Shown: one piece after another, positions 40,061-51,630 of the stretch
How positions within the stretch are numbered: the first letter of the stretch is position 1
How the letters are laid out: the number at the start of each line of letters is the position of its first letter
From: Hoplostethus atlanticus
Lineage: Eukaryota > Chordata > Actinopteri > Trachichthyiformes > Trachichthyidae
Direction of reading: 5' to 3'
Length of the DNA stretch: 64,000 bases
NCBI GenBank assembly: GCA_034670405.1
Contig: JAXDDX010000002.1
Coordinates: 2,264,001-2,328,000 of the forward strand
The notes under the pieces: generated by a model
Told to the model about the DNA's origin: nothing
Database searches by the model: none
Seen by the model: the letters and a program-made list of their open reading frames with translations, nothing else
Made by a program: the position numbers and the translations under genes

Positions 40061-40205
40061 TAACTATTTCACCACCTCTGTCATGCCTAATTAACAACTC
40101 AGATGTACAATTTAGAAATTTCGCAATTAACCTACTAAAATATTGTTGGAGGATGCTAATTGTTATGCCAGTTGCCATAAAGACTCATTTGCATAACGTA
40201 TGTGC
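40061..40205. promoter_or_regulatory. SOX-POU composite plus octamer block in intron 2
   Basis: ATTGTTATGC at 40159-40168 matches the core of the SOX-POU composite (ATTGTTATGCAAA; 11 of 13 when extended). A perfect octamer ATTTGCAT follows at 40187-40194, and GCCATAAA (CDX/posterior-HOX type) lies between them. CTAATTAAC and GCAATTAACC cores lie just to the left. This is one of the most motif-dense stretches of the intron and a candidate neural or progenitor enhancer. Confidence 0.38.
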
Positions 40206-40882
40206 AAAAAACAATTATGAGCTGTTGATCGCACAGGAGCCCACCGAAAAAAACGCTCCGAGCTATGAAGGGGGAGCGAGGGAGACATGTGCAAGATGGG
40301 TGCTGGCGAGTGCAGATGGAGGGACATCAACAGCACTGAATCATCGTACGAAAACCAGATTCGAACGTGTGCAGATACCAGACAGCACCAACACAGGGGC
40401 ATATATCTCTACAACACAAGACCATTTTCCCTTCAAGTGTTCTTTAGGGTTTTTTTTCCCTCCCTCTTTGTCTTGCTCTCTTTCTTTTCATCTTTGCTGA
40501 TGGGAGACAGGAAGGTATTTGGGAGCTACTTAGATAATAGCCACATCTTCCCAATCCCCTCCATGCTATAGAGGAGGAAGTACTAGTGGCCCTGCCATTG
40601 AGCCAGTCAGGAACCCAGCTGTGAGCGAGCCATTCTGCACAACACTATCTAGTCACTGCAGCCGCATCACTAGGGCACTCTGAGACAAAAAGCAGCCAAA
40701 GTCAATTGTCTCTCCTGCTGAATAGCTCTCTGTTCTCTCTCATGCATTTACTGGGGGTATTTTCAGCACTAATAAAACCATAAGGTAAAAAAACTGTCAA
40801 GATGTAACAAATACTGACTTTTGATCCCTGGCTGGCATAGAAAAGGATCCAACAACTTTGAGATCTGCTGCATCTCCTGTAG

Positions 40883-40894
40883 TAATAATAATAA

Positions 40895-40925
<31 letters not shown>

Positions 40926-40936
40926 AATGATAATAA
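40883..40936. repeat. TAA trinucleotide repeat
   Basis: About seventeen TAA-type units with single AAA and TGA interruptions. Confidence 0.96.
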
Positions 40937-42049
40937 ACACCCATTTGGAATGAGAAGGCTCATTAACTCTTTGTCAGAGAGTATTGAAATTAATGTTCCC
41001 TATAGATTTTGGAAATGCTTACCTCCTCAGTCCTAACTCTATTTACTCCAGGTAATGCTTTTAGTCAGCCTTGCATGTGGTTAATTACAGGCTCATCCTG
41101 AATAGTATTTAGCTCACGCAGTGTTCCTAGCTGAACAACACATATAGCCTAGACGAACAAATAAACATATGCTTGAGCATGTTCAGCGGTTTGCAGAAGG
41201 CAAACCAAATATGTCCAAACAACACTGACATTGGCTCAGACTGTTAGTGTAGTCTCTCCCTAATCCACTGCTTTAAACACTGGATCTGAGCATTTATCAG
41301 CCTGAATCTGCTGCAGTCTCTCTCCTACCTCCCCCTACCCGTTCCTGAACCTGATGAGTCAAAGGTCAGGAAAACAACAAGTCAATACGCAGCCAAAAGG
41401 AGCGCTATGCAGCTGAGAGAGCTGTGGCGAGGGCTAAGCCTCTCTGTGGCACACCGTGATTTAGCCTGTAATAGTTTTCTGTAATCTCTTTCTATTGATT
41501 AAACCTCACATCAAAGAGGAGTCTTGCTAGAGAACCTCTCTTTTCCTGGTCAGAAATACCATATGGAGGTAATCTTTCACCTTTGTTATTCTTGCCGCTC
41601 CCGCTGCTGCTGCTGCGAGCCTCTCTTCCAGCATGAGAGCAAAAGAAGGGAGTAGCCAGCAGGATAAAAGAAACCTAGCATAGACGAATAACTGCAAAAC
41701 TCATCTGAATCGCAGGCATTTTCAACTGAATGTATTCATTGTCTTCCCACAGAAGCCAAGGGGGAAAAGGTGCAGCACAAACACAGTATCTTTTAAAAAA
41801 AAATGTATCTACTTAAATGTTTCTGTCATCTTGAAATATAATAATTCTCAAGAATAAATCATTGTTAATTACTGTTATATGCACGTAGTAGAAAAAGAAA
41901 AGAAAAAACAGACTGAAGGACAAAGAACACCACTTGCCTCAAGAATCTCACATTTAGCTTATCTAAATGCAAAACCAAGAAAATTTGAGGGGGGGAAAAA
42001 AAAACCCTCCTGCTAAAAACACTCAATTTACTGACAGGCAAATGACTTC

Positions 42050-42140
42050 ATGCTGCCACTTAATCTCATTTCTTGCATAATGCCCTCTAATTAGCATATC
42101 AAAGTGAATTAATACTTCTAGGGCATTAGCGATGCAGAAA
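42050..42140. promoter_or_regulatory. POU/homeodomain and TCF-type block with inverted repeat
   Basis: A perfect 9-bp inverted repeat, TAATGCCCT (42078-42086) and AGGGCATTA (42120-42128), encloses CTAATTAGCATATC, ATCAAAG (TCF/LEF type) and GAATTAATAC. Candidate enhancer core in intron 2. Confidence 0.32.
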
Positions 42141-42707
42141 TATGCTCCAGCTCTACAATAGAGGAGTGCCAAAAACTTCTCAACACTCTGAAAACTCTTC
42201 AAAATACCTCTCTATCACTAGCAGATGAACTCATTTACCTCTCCCTTCCACAACACAAAGAATAATGACGTTAGTGTCGTTAATGCTTTAAACTCCAAAC
42301 AACTCCAACACTTTGGTCTCACCGAGGATCAACTTTGAGATGGTGCCTTTTCATACATATACTATATATTATACATATACGCCATACATTGGACACACTA
42401 GACAGTACTTCTCCATAACATGACACATACGTGCAGTAATTACACCTGTGATTGCTGCACCGCTTTCAAATTCATTATTAAAAGCCATTTTCACCAAATG
42501 GCTGATCCCATGGCTAAATGACACTGGCCTCTGTGCCATTTGAACAGACATGAAAGGGCCAAGGAATCCCTCTGTATGATGCTACAGGAGCCGGTGAATG
42601 GCTCACTGTGTGCTAAAAAAAACAGGCCGGTCAACAAGGCCACCAGACCAGCTGAGCTCTGTCAATGGCTAAGAGGGGGAGGCTGTGACTCTAAACCACA
42701 GGTTAAC

Positions 42708-42759
42708 CACACACACACACACACACACACGCACGCACACACACACACACACACACACA
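42708..42759. repeat. CA microsatellite
   Basis: CA units with two CG interruptions. Confidence 0.96.
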
Positions 42760-43814
42760 AAGCTCTCAGCCCCCCCGCCCCCGTCCTTCTCTCTCTCTCA
42801 AACACACGCTTTCCCGGGCACATACACTCTTTCACACAGACATATGTAATTATTTAAGTTCAGTTGTTGTCATTTTCATCTGTTTTTATCCTTTGTCCTC
42901 ATATTGTTTACATGTCATTTTGGGCGAGTGTATTAGGGTATTCTTGCAAGCTGAGCTGGTCAAACAGCAAATACACGCCAGAGCCGTCACAAGCTTTCCA
43001 ACAAACGAGCTGGTAAACAATCTCATTTCTGTAATTAGCACAGTGACTCTCTTTCTCATACATATTTGAATAGGTTGTAAATGCAAAGTTCAAAAATGTA
43101 AAACCCAATGCAATAATTTTTCCACTGAGTTCTGAGTTCTACAGGTGGACTGACACAGAAGACGCTTTAACATCCATGATTGCATCCAAATATGAGATCG
43201 TATTGTCTGCTTCCTTAATTTTTCTTTTTGAACGTCTCCTATTCTGTAAACTCAACAGGCGTATAGATCACCTAGTAGTGGACCCTTTGCCTGTCCCTGT
43301 GGACACCACCTGTGTTGGGGAAGTTCATAAAGTTTTATGATCTCCCCCAAGTCAATTTCCTCATAAACCACACAAAGGTCACAAATCTGGCAAACCACCA
43401 TGTTTGCCAAATTAAACAAAATCCACATCACTCTTCTGCTCTGTTTTTTTTTTTTGTTCTTTGGCTGGGAAATATACACATTCTTTGGTCAATGAATTGT
43501 CATAGTGGTGGAACTGAATTGAAGCATCTGTTCATTAGCACTTTGTTTCTGGTATAAATGTTGGAAGTGTAGAACAATCACAGAAATATTCAGCATAATA
43601 AAAGTCTGCAAAAGCATATTATGGAAATGATTAAAAAAAACAGTAGGTTGTCATTAAACCTAGAAAGTGCTGCAGAGTCCAAACTGCAATCTATCTTTAC
43701 AAAGGTGACGTTTCTAAAACATACTATAGTAGAGTCTGAGTTATAAGAAAAGTTATAAGACAAGAAAACACTATAACTATAATTTCATCTCTCTCTGATA
43801 CGTGTTTGTTTCTG

Positions 43815-43831
43815 CGCACGCACACACAAGC

Positions 43832-43863
<32 letters not shown>
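43815..43863. repeat. CA microsatellite
   Basis: CA units with CG and AAG interruptions in the left half. Confidence 0.95.
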
Positions 43864-44431
43864 TGAAAGCGTTTCTACCGTGGAGGTATAAAAGCTGATT
43901 TCTACAGCCTTGTTGATTATAAAGAGCCGCTATATGCCAGGTGCCTCAGTTTAGGAGAGCTATAAAAAATATTTTCACACTTTTTTTTGCAAACATCTAC
44001 ATTTCTAAATTTTACATGCTGATGACATGAATTTTTCGCATTGTGTCAGGCTTAATTACTGACTGTCCTAATGTGCATTGCTAGTTTTATTATAGGACTG
44101 TGAACTCAATTGGGATTTAATTATTGATTCTAAATTAGAGTTGCCTTCTTACGTTGAAAACGTGGCAATTGCGGGTATAAGCCATGAATACTGTGTGATC
44201 TCGGCTATGTGGAGCATATGCTACGGGAACCCCCCATACTGTTAAGTGCCAGGGTACTGAGGGTGAGAGCTGGAGCGCACTTTCTGTTGTGAGATCCACG
44301 CAACCGGTACTGAACGAGATGCTCCTGCAGAAACAAGAGCATGGCGTCTTTTATGATGAGCCAATCTAAGCCGCCTGTTGAACCATAGGGGGTTTTCTAT
44401 TGCACAAAAACATAGGATAGTTTTTAAAAAA

Positions 44432-44482
44432 ATGATCGATTGGTTGATTGATTGGTTGATTGATTGATTGATTGGTTGATTT
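44432..44482. repeat. GATT/GGTT tetranucleotide repeat next to exon 2
   Basis: Tandem TGAT and TGGT units about 170 bp into intron 2 from the exon 2 donor. The unit repeatedly produces TGATTGAT. Confidence 0.93.
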
Positions 44483-44574
44483 GGGTAAAGTTGCCCCATA
44501 ACCCCTGGATGCAGCCTGTCATCGGATCACTAAGAGGTGAAGATGGCGATGTGCTATTGTATTGAGGCTCCAGT

Positions 44575-44600
44575 CTTTTTTTTTTCTTTTTCTTTTTCTT
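44575..44600. repeat. T-rich run (poly-A-like on the pbx3 strand)
   Basis: A poly-T run with CTTTTT units, about 50 bp inside intron 2 from exon 2. Confidence 0.9.
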
Positions 44601-44623
44601 GAGTATGTTCGGTTTTTGTATCA

Positions 44624-45414
<791 letters not shown>

Positions 45415-45611
45415 TTTGCTTGCGCCTCGTCCAGACTTTGATCAGTAATGGTCATTATTTGATGCAGAATGTCACCAATGTCTTGTTTTCTTCCGTCTCC
45501 GTCTGTCCCGTCGTGTCCATGTGGAGGCGGCAGTGCCATGCCTCCTTGTACCGGGTGGCCAGCCAGACTGACACCGCCGAGAGACTGCATGATCCGGGCT
45601 TGTTCGTCCAT
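45415..45611 (-). CDS. pbx3: PBX3-type TALE homeobox protein, coding exon 1 (N-terminus)
   Basis: PBX3 is a nuclear TALE homeodomain factor that binds DNA with HOX and MEIS/PREP partners. This exon gives residues 1-65 plus two bases of codon 66. The protein starts [20 protein letters not shown], followed by [13 protein letters not shown], the segment that separates PBX3 from PBX1, PBX2 and PBX4. It ends in the highly conserved start of the PBC-A domain ([19 protein letters not shown], then DEAQA), which contacts MEIS/PREP proteins. The start at 45611 was chosen because family members begin MDEQ or MDDQ and its context is strong (A at -3, G at +4). An ATG 17 codons upstream at 45662 is in frame but has weak context. 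Beyond 45415 the frame leaves the family sequence exactly at a GT (45414-45413), giving a phase-2 donor. Identity rests on remembered family sequence. The teleost a or b copy is not resolved. Confidence 0.95.
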
Positions 45612-46353
45612 AGTAGCCGCTACAGAGTCTGTGCACTGAGCCACACAAATTGAAAAACTCATATACAAAATCAGCTACAACATGTGTTGGAGACTGTAAG
45701 CTTCACGGCTATGTGATTCTTCAGCGATACGGAGCACACACGTATTAAAATAAGAGACAACCAGGGATGGTTGAGCCTAAATCTTGTGTCCAAGTTCTCG
45801 CTATCCTCTCTCTTCTTTCTTTTTTACGCGCGGTCCAAAGTGTCGAAACGCGCGATTATGCTTGTCCAAAAATACATAAGGCTGTTTGAATTTTTGTTTT
45901 TAAAACTTCTTTGTCAAAATTGACAGTCGTTGTCCATCGTATCCCGCACGAATCCTCATGCCAATTTGTCTTTTCTCTGTGATTTGACGGGTGGTGGGTA
46001 GAAACGCTCCTTGGTGATCTCTCATTTATTAGCGCTCTTCGTGGGATTCCCAGCGCATTTCCTCTCCAAAATGTCCAAATCCTCTTCGTAAACTGCAGGC
46101 AACAAAATATCCAATGTGGAAACGTGTAAACAAATCAGAAAAATATCTTATAGAGGCTAGCGTGTATGTTGCCAACTATAAATGTACAGAAATGATTCCC
46201 GCGACAACTGAAAATATTTTTAAAAAAAATTAATCAATCTGCGGCGTAGGTGTCCAAATGTGCCTATAAAAAATATGAAATGTAGAAAAAGTTGGGAGAA
46301 TTATATTAGAAAAAAAAGCAACTGCGAGAAGAAATTAATTAGGCTACACGTTG

Positions 46354-46363
46354 TATAAAGGCG
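46354..46363 (+). promoter_or_regulatory. Plus-strand TATA-like box opposite the pbx3 promoter
   Basis: TATAAAGGCG occurs on the plus strand about 0.74 kb upstream of the pbx3 start codon. It could serve a divergent non-coding transcript; no coding frame follows that supports a protein-coding gene. Confidence 0.2.
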
Positions 46364-46454
46364 ATGCGCAAAAAAGATCTTGCCCTGCTGAAATTTATGA
46401 GCTCCAGCCTCTGCCTGTGTGTGTTTTATGTTGTTTGATGGCAGCGGTAGTGAG

Positions 46455-46464
46455 CGATTGACAG
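46455..46464 (+). promoter_or_regulatory. TALE (PBX-MEIS/PREP) composite-type site near the pbx3 promoter
   Basis: CGATTGACAG matches the TGATTGACAG composite site of PBX-MEIS/PREP heterodimers at 9 of 10 bases. It lies about 0.85 kb upstream of the pbx3 start codon. The identical 10-mer occurs on the minus strand in intron 2 (38613-38622). The motif match is visible; binding is inference. Confidence 0.4.
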
Positions 46465-46516
46465 TGTGCCAATGCCACTCACTCAGTGCGGACGTGTCAG
46501 AGCAGGGAACAGGGGT

Positions 46517-46530
46517 AAAAAAAAAAAAAA
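46517..46530. repeat. Poly-A run (14)
   Basis: Fourteen A in a row upstream of the pbx3 promoter region. Confidence 0.9.
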
Positions 46531-46692
46531 TTACAAAATACGAAATGAAAATGCACGCTCCGCCCTGCAGAGGAGGGGTCTATATTCTTGTCACTTCTCG
46601 CCTGAACACCGAAAAACAAAATGTTAAGAGCTAGTACTTAGGATGGTGATTATAATGATGAAAGCACGGCAGAGTCCCCCTCTCTCTTTCTC

Positions 46693-46709
46693 GCAGCAGC
46701 AGCAGCAGG
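46693..46709. repeat. GCA trinucleotide repeat (5 units)
   Basis: Five GCA units within a CT-rich stretch, about 1.1 kb upstream of the pbx3 start codon. Confidence 0.85.
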
Positions 46710-46915
46710 ATATCTTCGTTTCCTCACGCGTGCACGGGCACCTATGTGCATATTCTCTACCTATAATAAAGATTTACCCTTGCAGCAACACAGGTAAATG
46801 CATAATGAGAGTTTTTATACAGTTTGATATAGAACTGCATAGTCCCTTGTAAGCCTTGGTTCAAGGCAGGCAAGCAGTAGACATGTTTATATTATTGGAA
46901 AGTAAAGCTCCTCGA

Positions 46916-47125
46916 CCAATCCCCGACAAGAATGACTGGGACTGACGAGCGATGTGTCCTATTAGTGGCAGATGCATGATGCTGAGAGCCCACCCACTCC
47001 ATCCCTCCATCTTCACCCTGCTAGTACAAAAGGATAGGAACTTCTGATTGGTCGTTGCTACTAGTGACATCCATTGCACAAGCAGGCGGCGCTGCTCTGT
47101 GCTCCTCCGCAGTTGCTATGGCAGC
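46916..47125. promoter_or_regulatory. CCAAT and X-box-like cluster upstream of pbx3
   Basis: A CCAAT box lies on the plus strand at 46916-46920 and another on the minus strand at 47047-47051. An imperfect RFX X-box-like GTTGCTATGGCAGC lies at 47112-47125. The stretch is richer in G+C than its flanks. It may be a distal promoter or enhancer; alternatively the motifs are coincidental. Confidence 0.25.
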
Positions 47126-48037
47126 AGACAAGTTGTTGAGCTGGATGCAAGGCAACAAATGCATTTCTACTATGAGCATCTAGACCATTGATTGAAAAAA
47201 ATAAAAAATAATGGGGGTTTGCTTCCATTTTACAAACACTTCATAATAGTTGCGTTTTAAGGAGTCTGGTGTTTTACATACATTTTTATTTTCTTATCCT
47301 GCAGGTATACTTTAAGAGTGCATGTGTTTCCAGGGAAGGCTATTGCATTTATAATCTAAGGCCTTCATGTTGAACTTTTGACATAGGATTTTTGTTTGAT
47401 CTGGGTTTGATGATGACGATATAAAAAAGTAAATCATATGTCACATGTCAGCACGTAAAGACCAGTATAAAAGGGGAATACCGCTGCCAAGACCATTTCA
47501 GGTGTGCTCACTTAAATATTATATTCTCCAGTAGCCAAAACAAAACATGATCCCTCTCAAAGACCGATATTTAACAATGATTGTTTGAACTTAAAATCCA
47601 AATAAGTATAATATTATAGGAGAGCCCTCAGTTTCAATCCAGGAAATATACAATGACCTTATGCCCAGAAAATCTTGCTGGTAACTGTCACAGACACCTT
47701 TTCCACTTTTCCCAATTCATTCTTCTCGTTCTCAACCTTTACAGACAAACAGAGATTGGAGCCGGGACACATTTTCTAGCTATGGCCGGTTGCTGATTCT
47801 GAGGGACACGATCTGCAGGGAAAGAAATAAACTACTGTTTTGGCGTTTAGTGATGATAGTGTCAGTGATGAGTGATTCTGTCTTTCTAGGGAAAAAAAGC
47901 TGAAAAATTCTCCACTGTGTTTCTGAGGTCTTCATCAAATGCCTGTTGTTGGTGGGCTTTTTGTAGTTAGGTTGTGTATACAAAATGTGTTTAACATGAC
48001 AGGATGTTATGCATCTTATACTTATATCCATCCATGT

Positions 48038-48575
48038 TTAAAGGTGCTACTTGTGGCATTTTAACATTTCTGAATCATTACCACATTAATGTGGAGAAAT
48101 TAGTACAATTACTGAAAACCAACAAGACCATAAGATTGGCAGCCTCTACCACTCTCTACACTGCATTTTACATTGTGTGCCACCAGGTCACATTTCAGGA
48201 AATTTGCTGCATTTCTTTACAGACCAAATGGAGATTGCTTTAAAGCACGAAACAGGAAGAGGGCGCTGTTCTTCAGTGCAAACGGAGCTAATGCGTTCGG
48301 AGTAGATGGGTGAATAAGTGAAAGGTTGATGGACAAATCTTCTCTAACGTGTTTATCCTAAGTAGAAACATCCTCTTTGCAACAGGAAGCAACAGGGTTT
48401 ATGGGAAATGTAGTCTTAATTTTGAGAAACATTAGCAATATCACTGAGATGAGATAGACGCTACCAATCATCTCGACTATGGTCTCGTTTGTTTACGATG
48501 ATTATACCGTGGCATCACATGTTATTTTGACAATGACACACTGATGTTTTAAAATGCTACACATAGCACTTTTAA
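48038..48575. mobile_element. TTAA-flanked MITE-type element (piggyBac-like, non-autonomous)
   Basis: A 530-bp element (48042-48571) lies between two TTAA tetramers (48038-48041 and 48572-48575), the target-site duplication typical of piggyBac-class transposons. Its ends are inverted repeats: 19 of the first 23 bases match, including GTGCTA and GCATTTTAA in both. No transposase frame is present, so it would be non-autonomous. The interior carries AGAGGGCGC (48258-48266, CTCF-core-like) and, on the minus strand, ACTACATTTCCCA (48402-48414, ZNF143/THAP11-like). Similar ends beginning AGGTGCTA are, from memory, common in fish genomes; the family name is not known to me. It lies about 2.4 kb upstream of the pbx3 start codon. 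Confidence 0.75.
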
Positions 48576-48690
48576 ATAATCATTCATCTGAAACATTGGC
48601 TTACTTATCAGGAAGTTAATGGATGAAAATAACCCACAATTCTGAGTGGTAAAATTGTAAATTTTGTCACATTGTCATGTTTTAAAAGTC

Positions 48691-48790
48691 ACTTGGTACA
48701 CTTGGTACATATATACTGTATGATTCACACAAAACAGTGAATATTCTATATACTGTATGAGCTACTTGGCTGCAGTATATGATTCACCTC
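48691..48790. repeat. Cluster of short cryptic direct repeats
   Basis: ACTTGGTAC occurs twice in tandem (48691-48708), TATATACTGTATGA occurs at 48710-48723 and 48747-48760, and ATGATTCAC recurs near 48720, 48779 and 48792. Local duplication history, no known family. Confidence 0.6.
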
Positions 48791-49939
48791 CATGATTCAC
48801 AACTGAGTGAATGGACAAACCATTAGAAAAGTTGAGAACAATTGCAACCAAAGACATTTCAGTTGAGGCCATGATACAGTGAGTCATTACTTAAAAACCT
48901 GTCCAACTTTTGAGTCTGTTTCTAGAGGAGGAAGTGTGCACCGGGAAGCGTGAGACTTGAGTGGTTCTCGATTCGCAGTCCAGGGACTTCCAGGGATCTT
49001 TGAGGTTCTCTCAAAAAGACAGCCCATCATTTTGCTTGTTTAATTCGCTGCTGGACATAATACAAGAATAAATCTATCCGTTGTTGTATTTGGCAACTCT
49101 TGACCATGCTAAAAATGTTTGAGACGTCCCTGCCTTAGATGTCTGCATGAAAGTAATAACCTTGTGATCAATAAGTCGTATTTCCAGGACATAATTGACA
49201 TTGTTTAAGTAATGAAATGTCTTAAGCTCATATGACCATATGTGTTAAATTCCTAAGTTGGAAATCTTAAGATTCCAGCATGTGGAGGAACAGATTTTCT
49301 TTAGTGGGCTGTATGGTTCCACTCATTCACTTGACCTTGAAGTATAGGAGCAACACACTCTTGAGTTTAGTGAATGGGAGTCCCAGGACTACTGCATTTA
49401 TCATTGAAATACTGAGCTGTCAAGTCACACTACATACCTGTCAGGAAGGGCTCAAAGGTACAGCTCCGGCTCTTCTCCTCTGTTGCAGTGCATGATTCTT
49501 CATTGCATTGCATAGCAGGCCTATTCACCATTGTTTTCAGCCATGTGTCAACATAATTCATTTCCTTATGTGACAGCCCCTTACAATAAGACACTGTGGC
49601 ACTACTAGTTCACAACACCGTGTTTACATAACAATGGGGTTATGCTGTTATAACAATTGTTCTCTCTCTTGCTTTCTTTCTGAAACCATATTGCGGCAAT
49701 CTAAAAATCATTTGAAGAAAAAAAAATAGTATTGACAATTATTTTCATCTGTAATTTGACAAGTTGTGTGCACATGCACATTAGGTTCAATGAAATGATA
49801 ATATCATCACAAACAAGGTAAGCAAGGCATAGGAATAAGCACCTACAAGTGTAGAGGCAACACTTTGTCATCATGCTTCTCGTTGTGACATCTGAAAAGA
49901 CCCACAGGTGCTGTAGAAAGTGACTGTGTTGTCATATTT

Positions 49940-50040
49940 CATTTAGGCATCCTTCTGCAAAGCTGTAATTGCCTAATTAGCTTGTTAATTAGGAGATTAG
50001 CATTTACTGATAGAGTGACTTGCTCTGTTGTGATGAGAGT
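49940..50040. promoter_or_regulatory. Candidate conserved block upstream of pbx3
   Basis: GTAATTGCCTAATTAGC followed by GTTAATTAGGAGATTAGC places several homeodomain cores within about 40 bp. It lies some 4.4 kb upstream of the pbx3 start codon. Motif content only. Confidence 0.28.
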
Positions 50041-51613
50041 AATACAGATTAAGTGAGAAGTTATGGGTGTATGATTTCACAATCCTGTTGTCCACAAAAG
50101 GGTCACAAATCATTAAAAGATTGGAGAAATCACTGCTTGTTTCATACCGGAGAGTGATGCTTGTCTTTCTTTTTTGCTTTTTGTATCAAAGGGGTGTTAA
50201 AAATACCCAAAATAGTCATGATCGAAAAATAAATGAAGCCTGGAAAAGGCAACATGTCGCACGGAGGTAAGAAGGCAGTGAGATACCTCCTGGTCTGAGT
50301 GTCGCCTGTATGATCCCTGTTGCTCAGGGAGATTGGAGGAAATGACCAAGCAGACGGTGCCAGAGACATTACTAAACCAATTATGAACAGTCTTTCATTT
50401 GGTTTGGATACTTTATTCTTATTTATTTCCTGGTATTTGTCGCTGGTATGCGTGCGCTCTGTCTTCATTACTGCAGAGAAGAGTGAAAGCAGAGAAAGGT
50501 AGCCTGAATATTTGTTGTATCTGCTCCTGGTTTTAGTGTGCACAAGAAATATCTTATAACTGAGCCTTTAAAAAAATCATATGTATGGAGCAGAACTGAT
50601 ATTGTGCAAGTTCAAAAGGTATCGCACGCGGTAAAGTGCTTGAAAGGTAGATAACTATGTAGAAAATATTGCATTTGCTATTTTGTTTGTTGTTAAGTCT
50701 CCGTATAGTTATGAAGTGATTTCAAGGGTAGTGTTAGTGTAGGAGGTAAACTAACAAACCATTCAGAGTGTTAAATGCACAATCATTGTGTTGATAGATA
50801 GGCATATTTTTGATGGTGAGTTTGCAATTTGTTCCAAGGGGCCGGAAAAATCTAGGCGAGGAACAGAAAACTCTCTTTTCCCTCAACAACTATCATCAAA
50901 CTGACCTCGAGCAAGCCTTGTACCCCAACTGCTCCAGTGGAGCTGCTAAGGGGTAAAAAGCTGCAAAAAAAGAGTGTTCAGTTCAGTCAACTTTCCCCAG
51001 ATTAGTAAAGTTGATTTTAATCATAATTTTAAAAGTGAAAAGTAGTATATCCAAGGAAAGCCTTTCTTTGGGAAGTCAAGACAGATGTGAGAGATCAGGG
51101 GCAGGCAGTAATCAGGTAGGGGGGGGTTGAGAGGTACACAGCTATACTGCTCACCATGATCAATCATACTATACTTGTCCTCCCTCGACTGTAGCTGTTA
51201 CACTGTCTCCACTGAATGCACTACTCTCTTTGCTTAAAATTATTACACAGGCCATAAACCCAGAGAGGTGAGTGTCCTGTTAATGTGGCTACATGTAGTG
51301 GTTGCAGTAACCTTTAAGAGTGGCCAGCGGTGGTGGCTTGGACACGGGCCATATATCCCGCTCAATACCAGACACGGTGTGACTTCAAAAGGCCTTACAT
51401 TTTAATTGTCACCCAGGCTATCGGCCCAATTGATTCCCATGAGTAGAATGAAATCAGACCTTGATCGCATTGCTTTCATTGCAAAATTCACATTCACTTG
51501 AGAGATTCTGATGACACAAAAATAGAAGTGAGTCATTCAAACTATAAATATCTGCTATTGTTTCATTTTAAACCTTTGTACAGGTTAACCTTATTTTCTC
51601 TTATCCAAATTCT

Positions 51614-51630
51614 AGGTCAATTCTAGGTCA
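51614..51630 (+). promoter_or_regulatory. Perfect DR5 retinoic-acid-response-type element
   Basis: AGGTCAATTCTAGGTCA is two perfect AGGTCA half-sites in direct orientation with a 5-base spacer, the preferred RAR-RXR arrangement. It lies about 6.0 kb upstream of the pbx3 start codon. The site is part of an exact tandem duplication of the 11-mer ATTCTAGGTCA (51609-51630), so it may have arisen by slippage. The surrounding DNA is AT-rich and otherwise unremarkable. Confidence 0.45.

Larger units (their letters stand above)
45612..46480 (-). promoter_or_regulatory. pbx3: pbx3 5' UTR and proximal promoter region
   Basis: Sequence immediately upstream of the start codon. The transcription start cannot be fixed from sequence. 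CpG-containing clusters occur around 45826-45854 (ACGCGCGG and ACGCGCG), unlike the CpG-poor surroundings. No convincing minus-strand TATA box is visible, in keeping with a TATA-less developmental promoter. A TALE-type site lies at 46455-46464 and a plus-strand TATAAAGG at 46354-46361. Boundaries are approximate. Confidence 0.55.
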
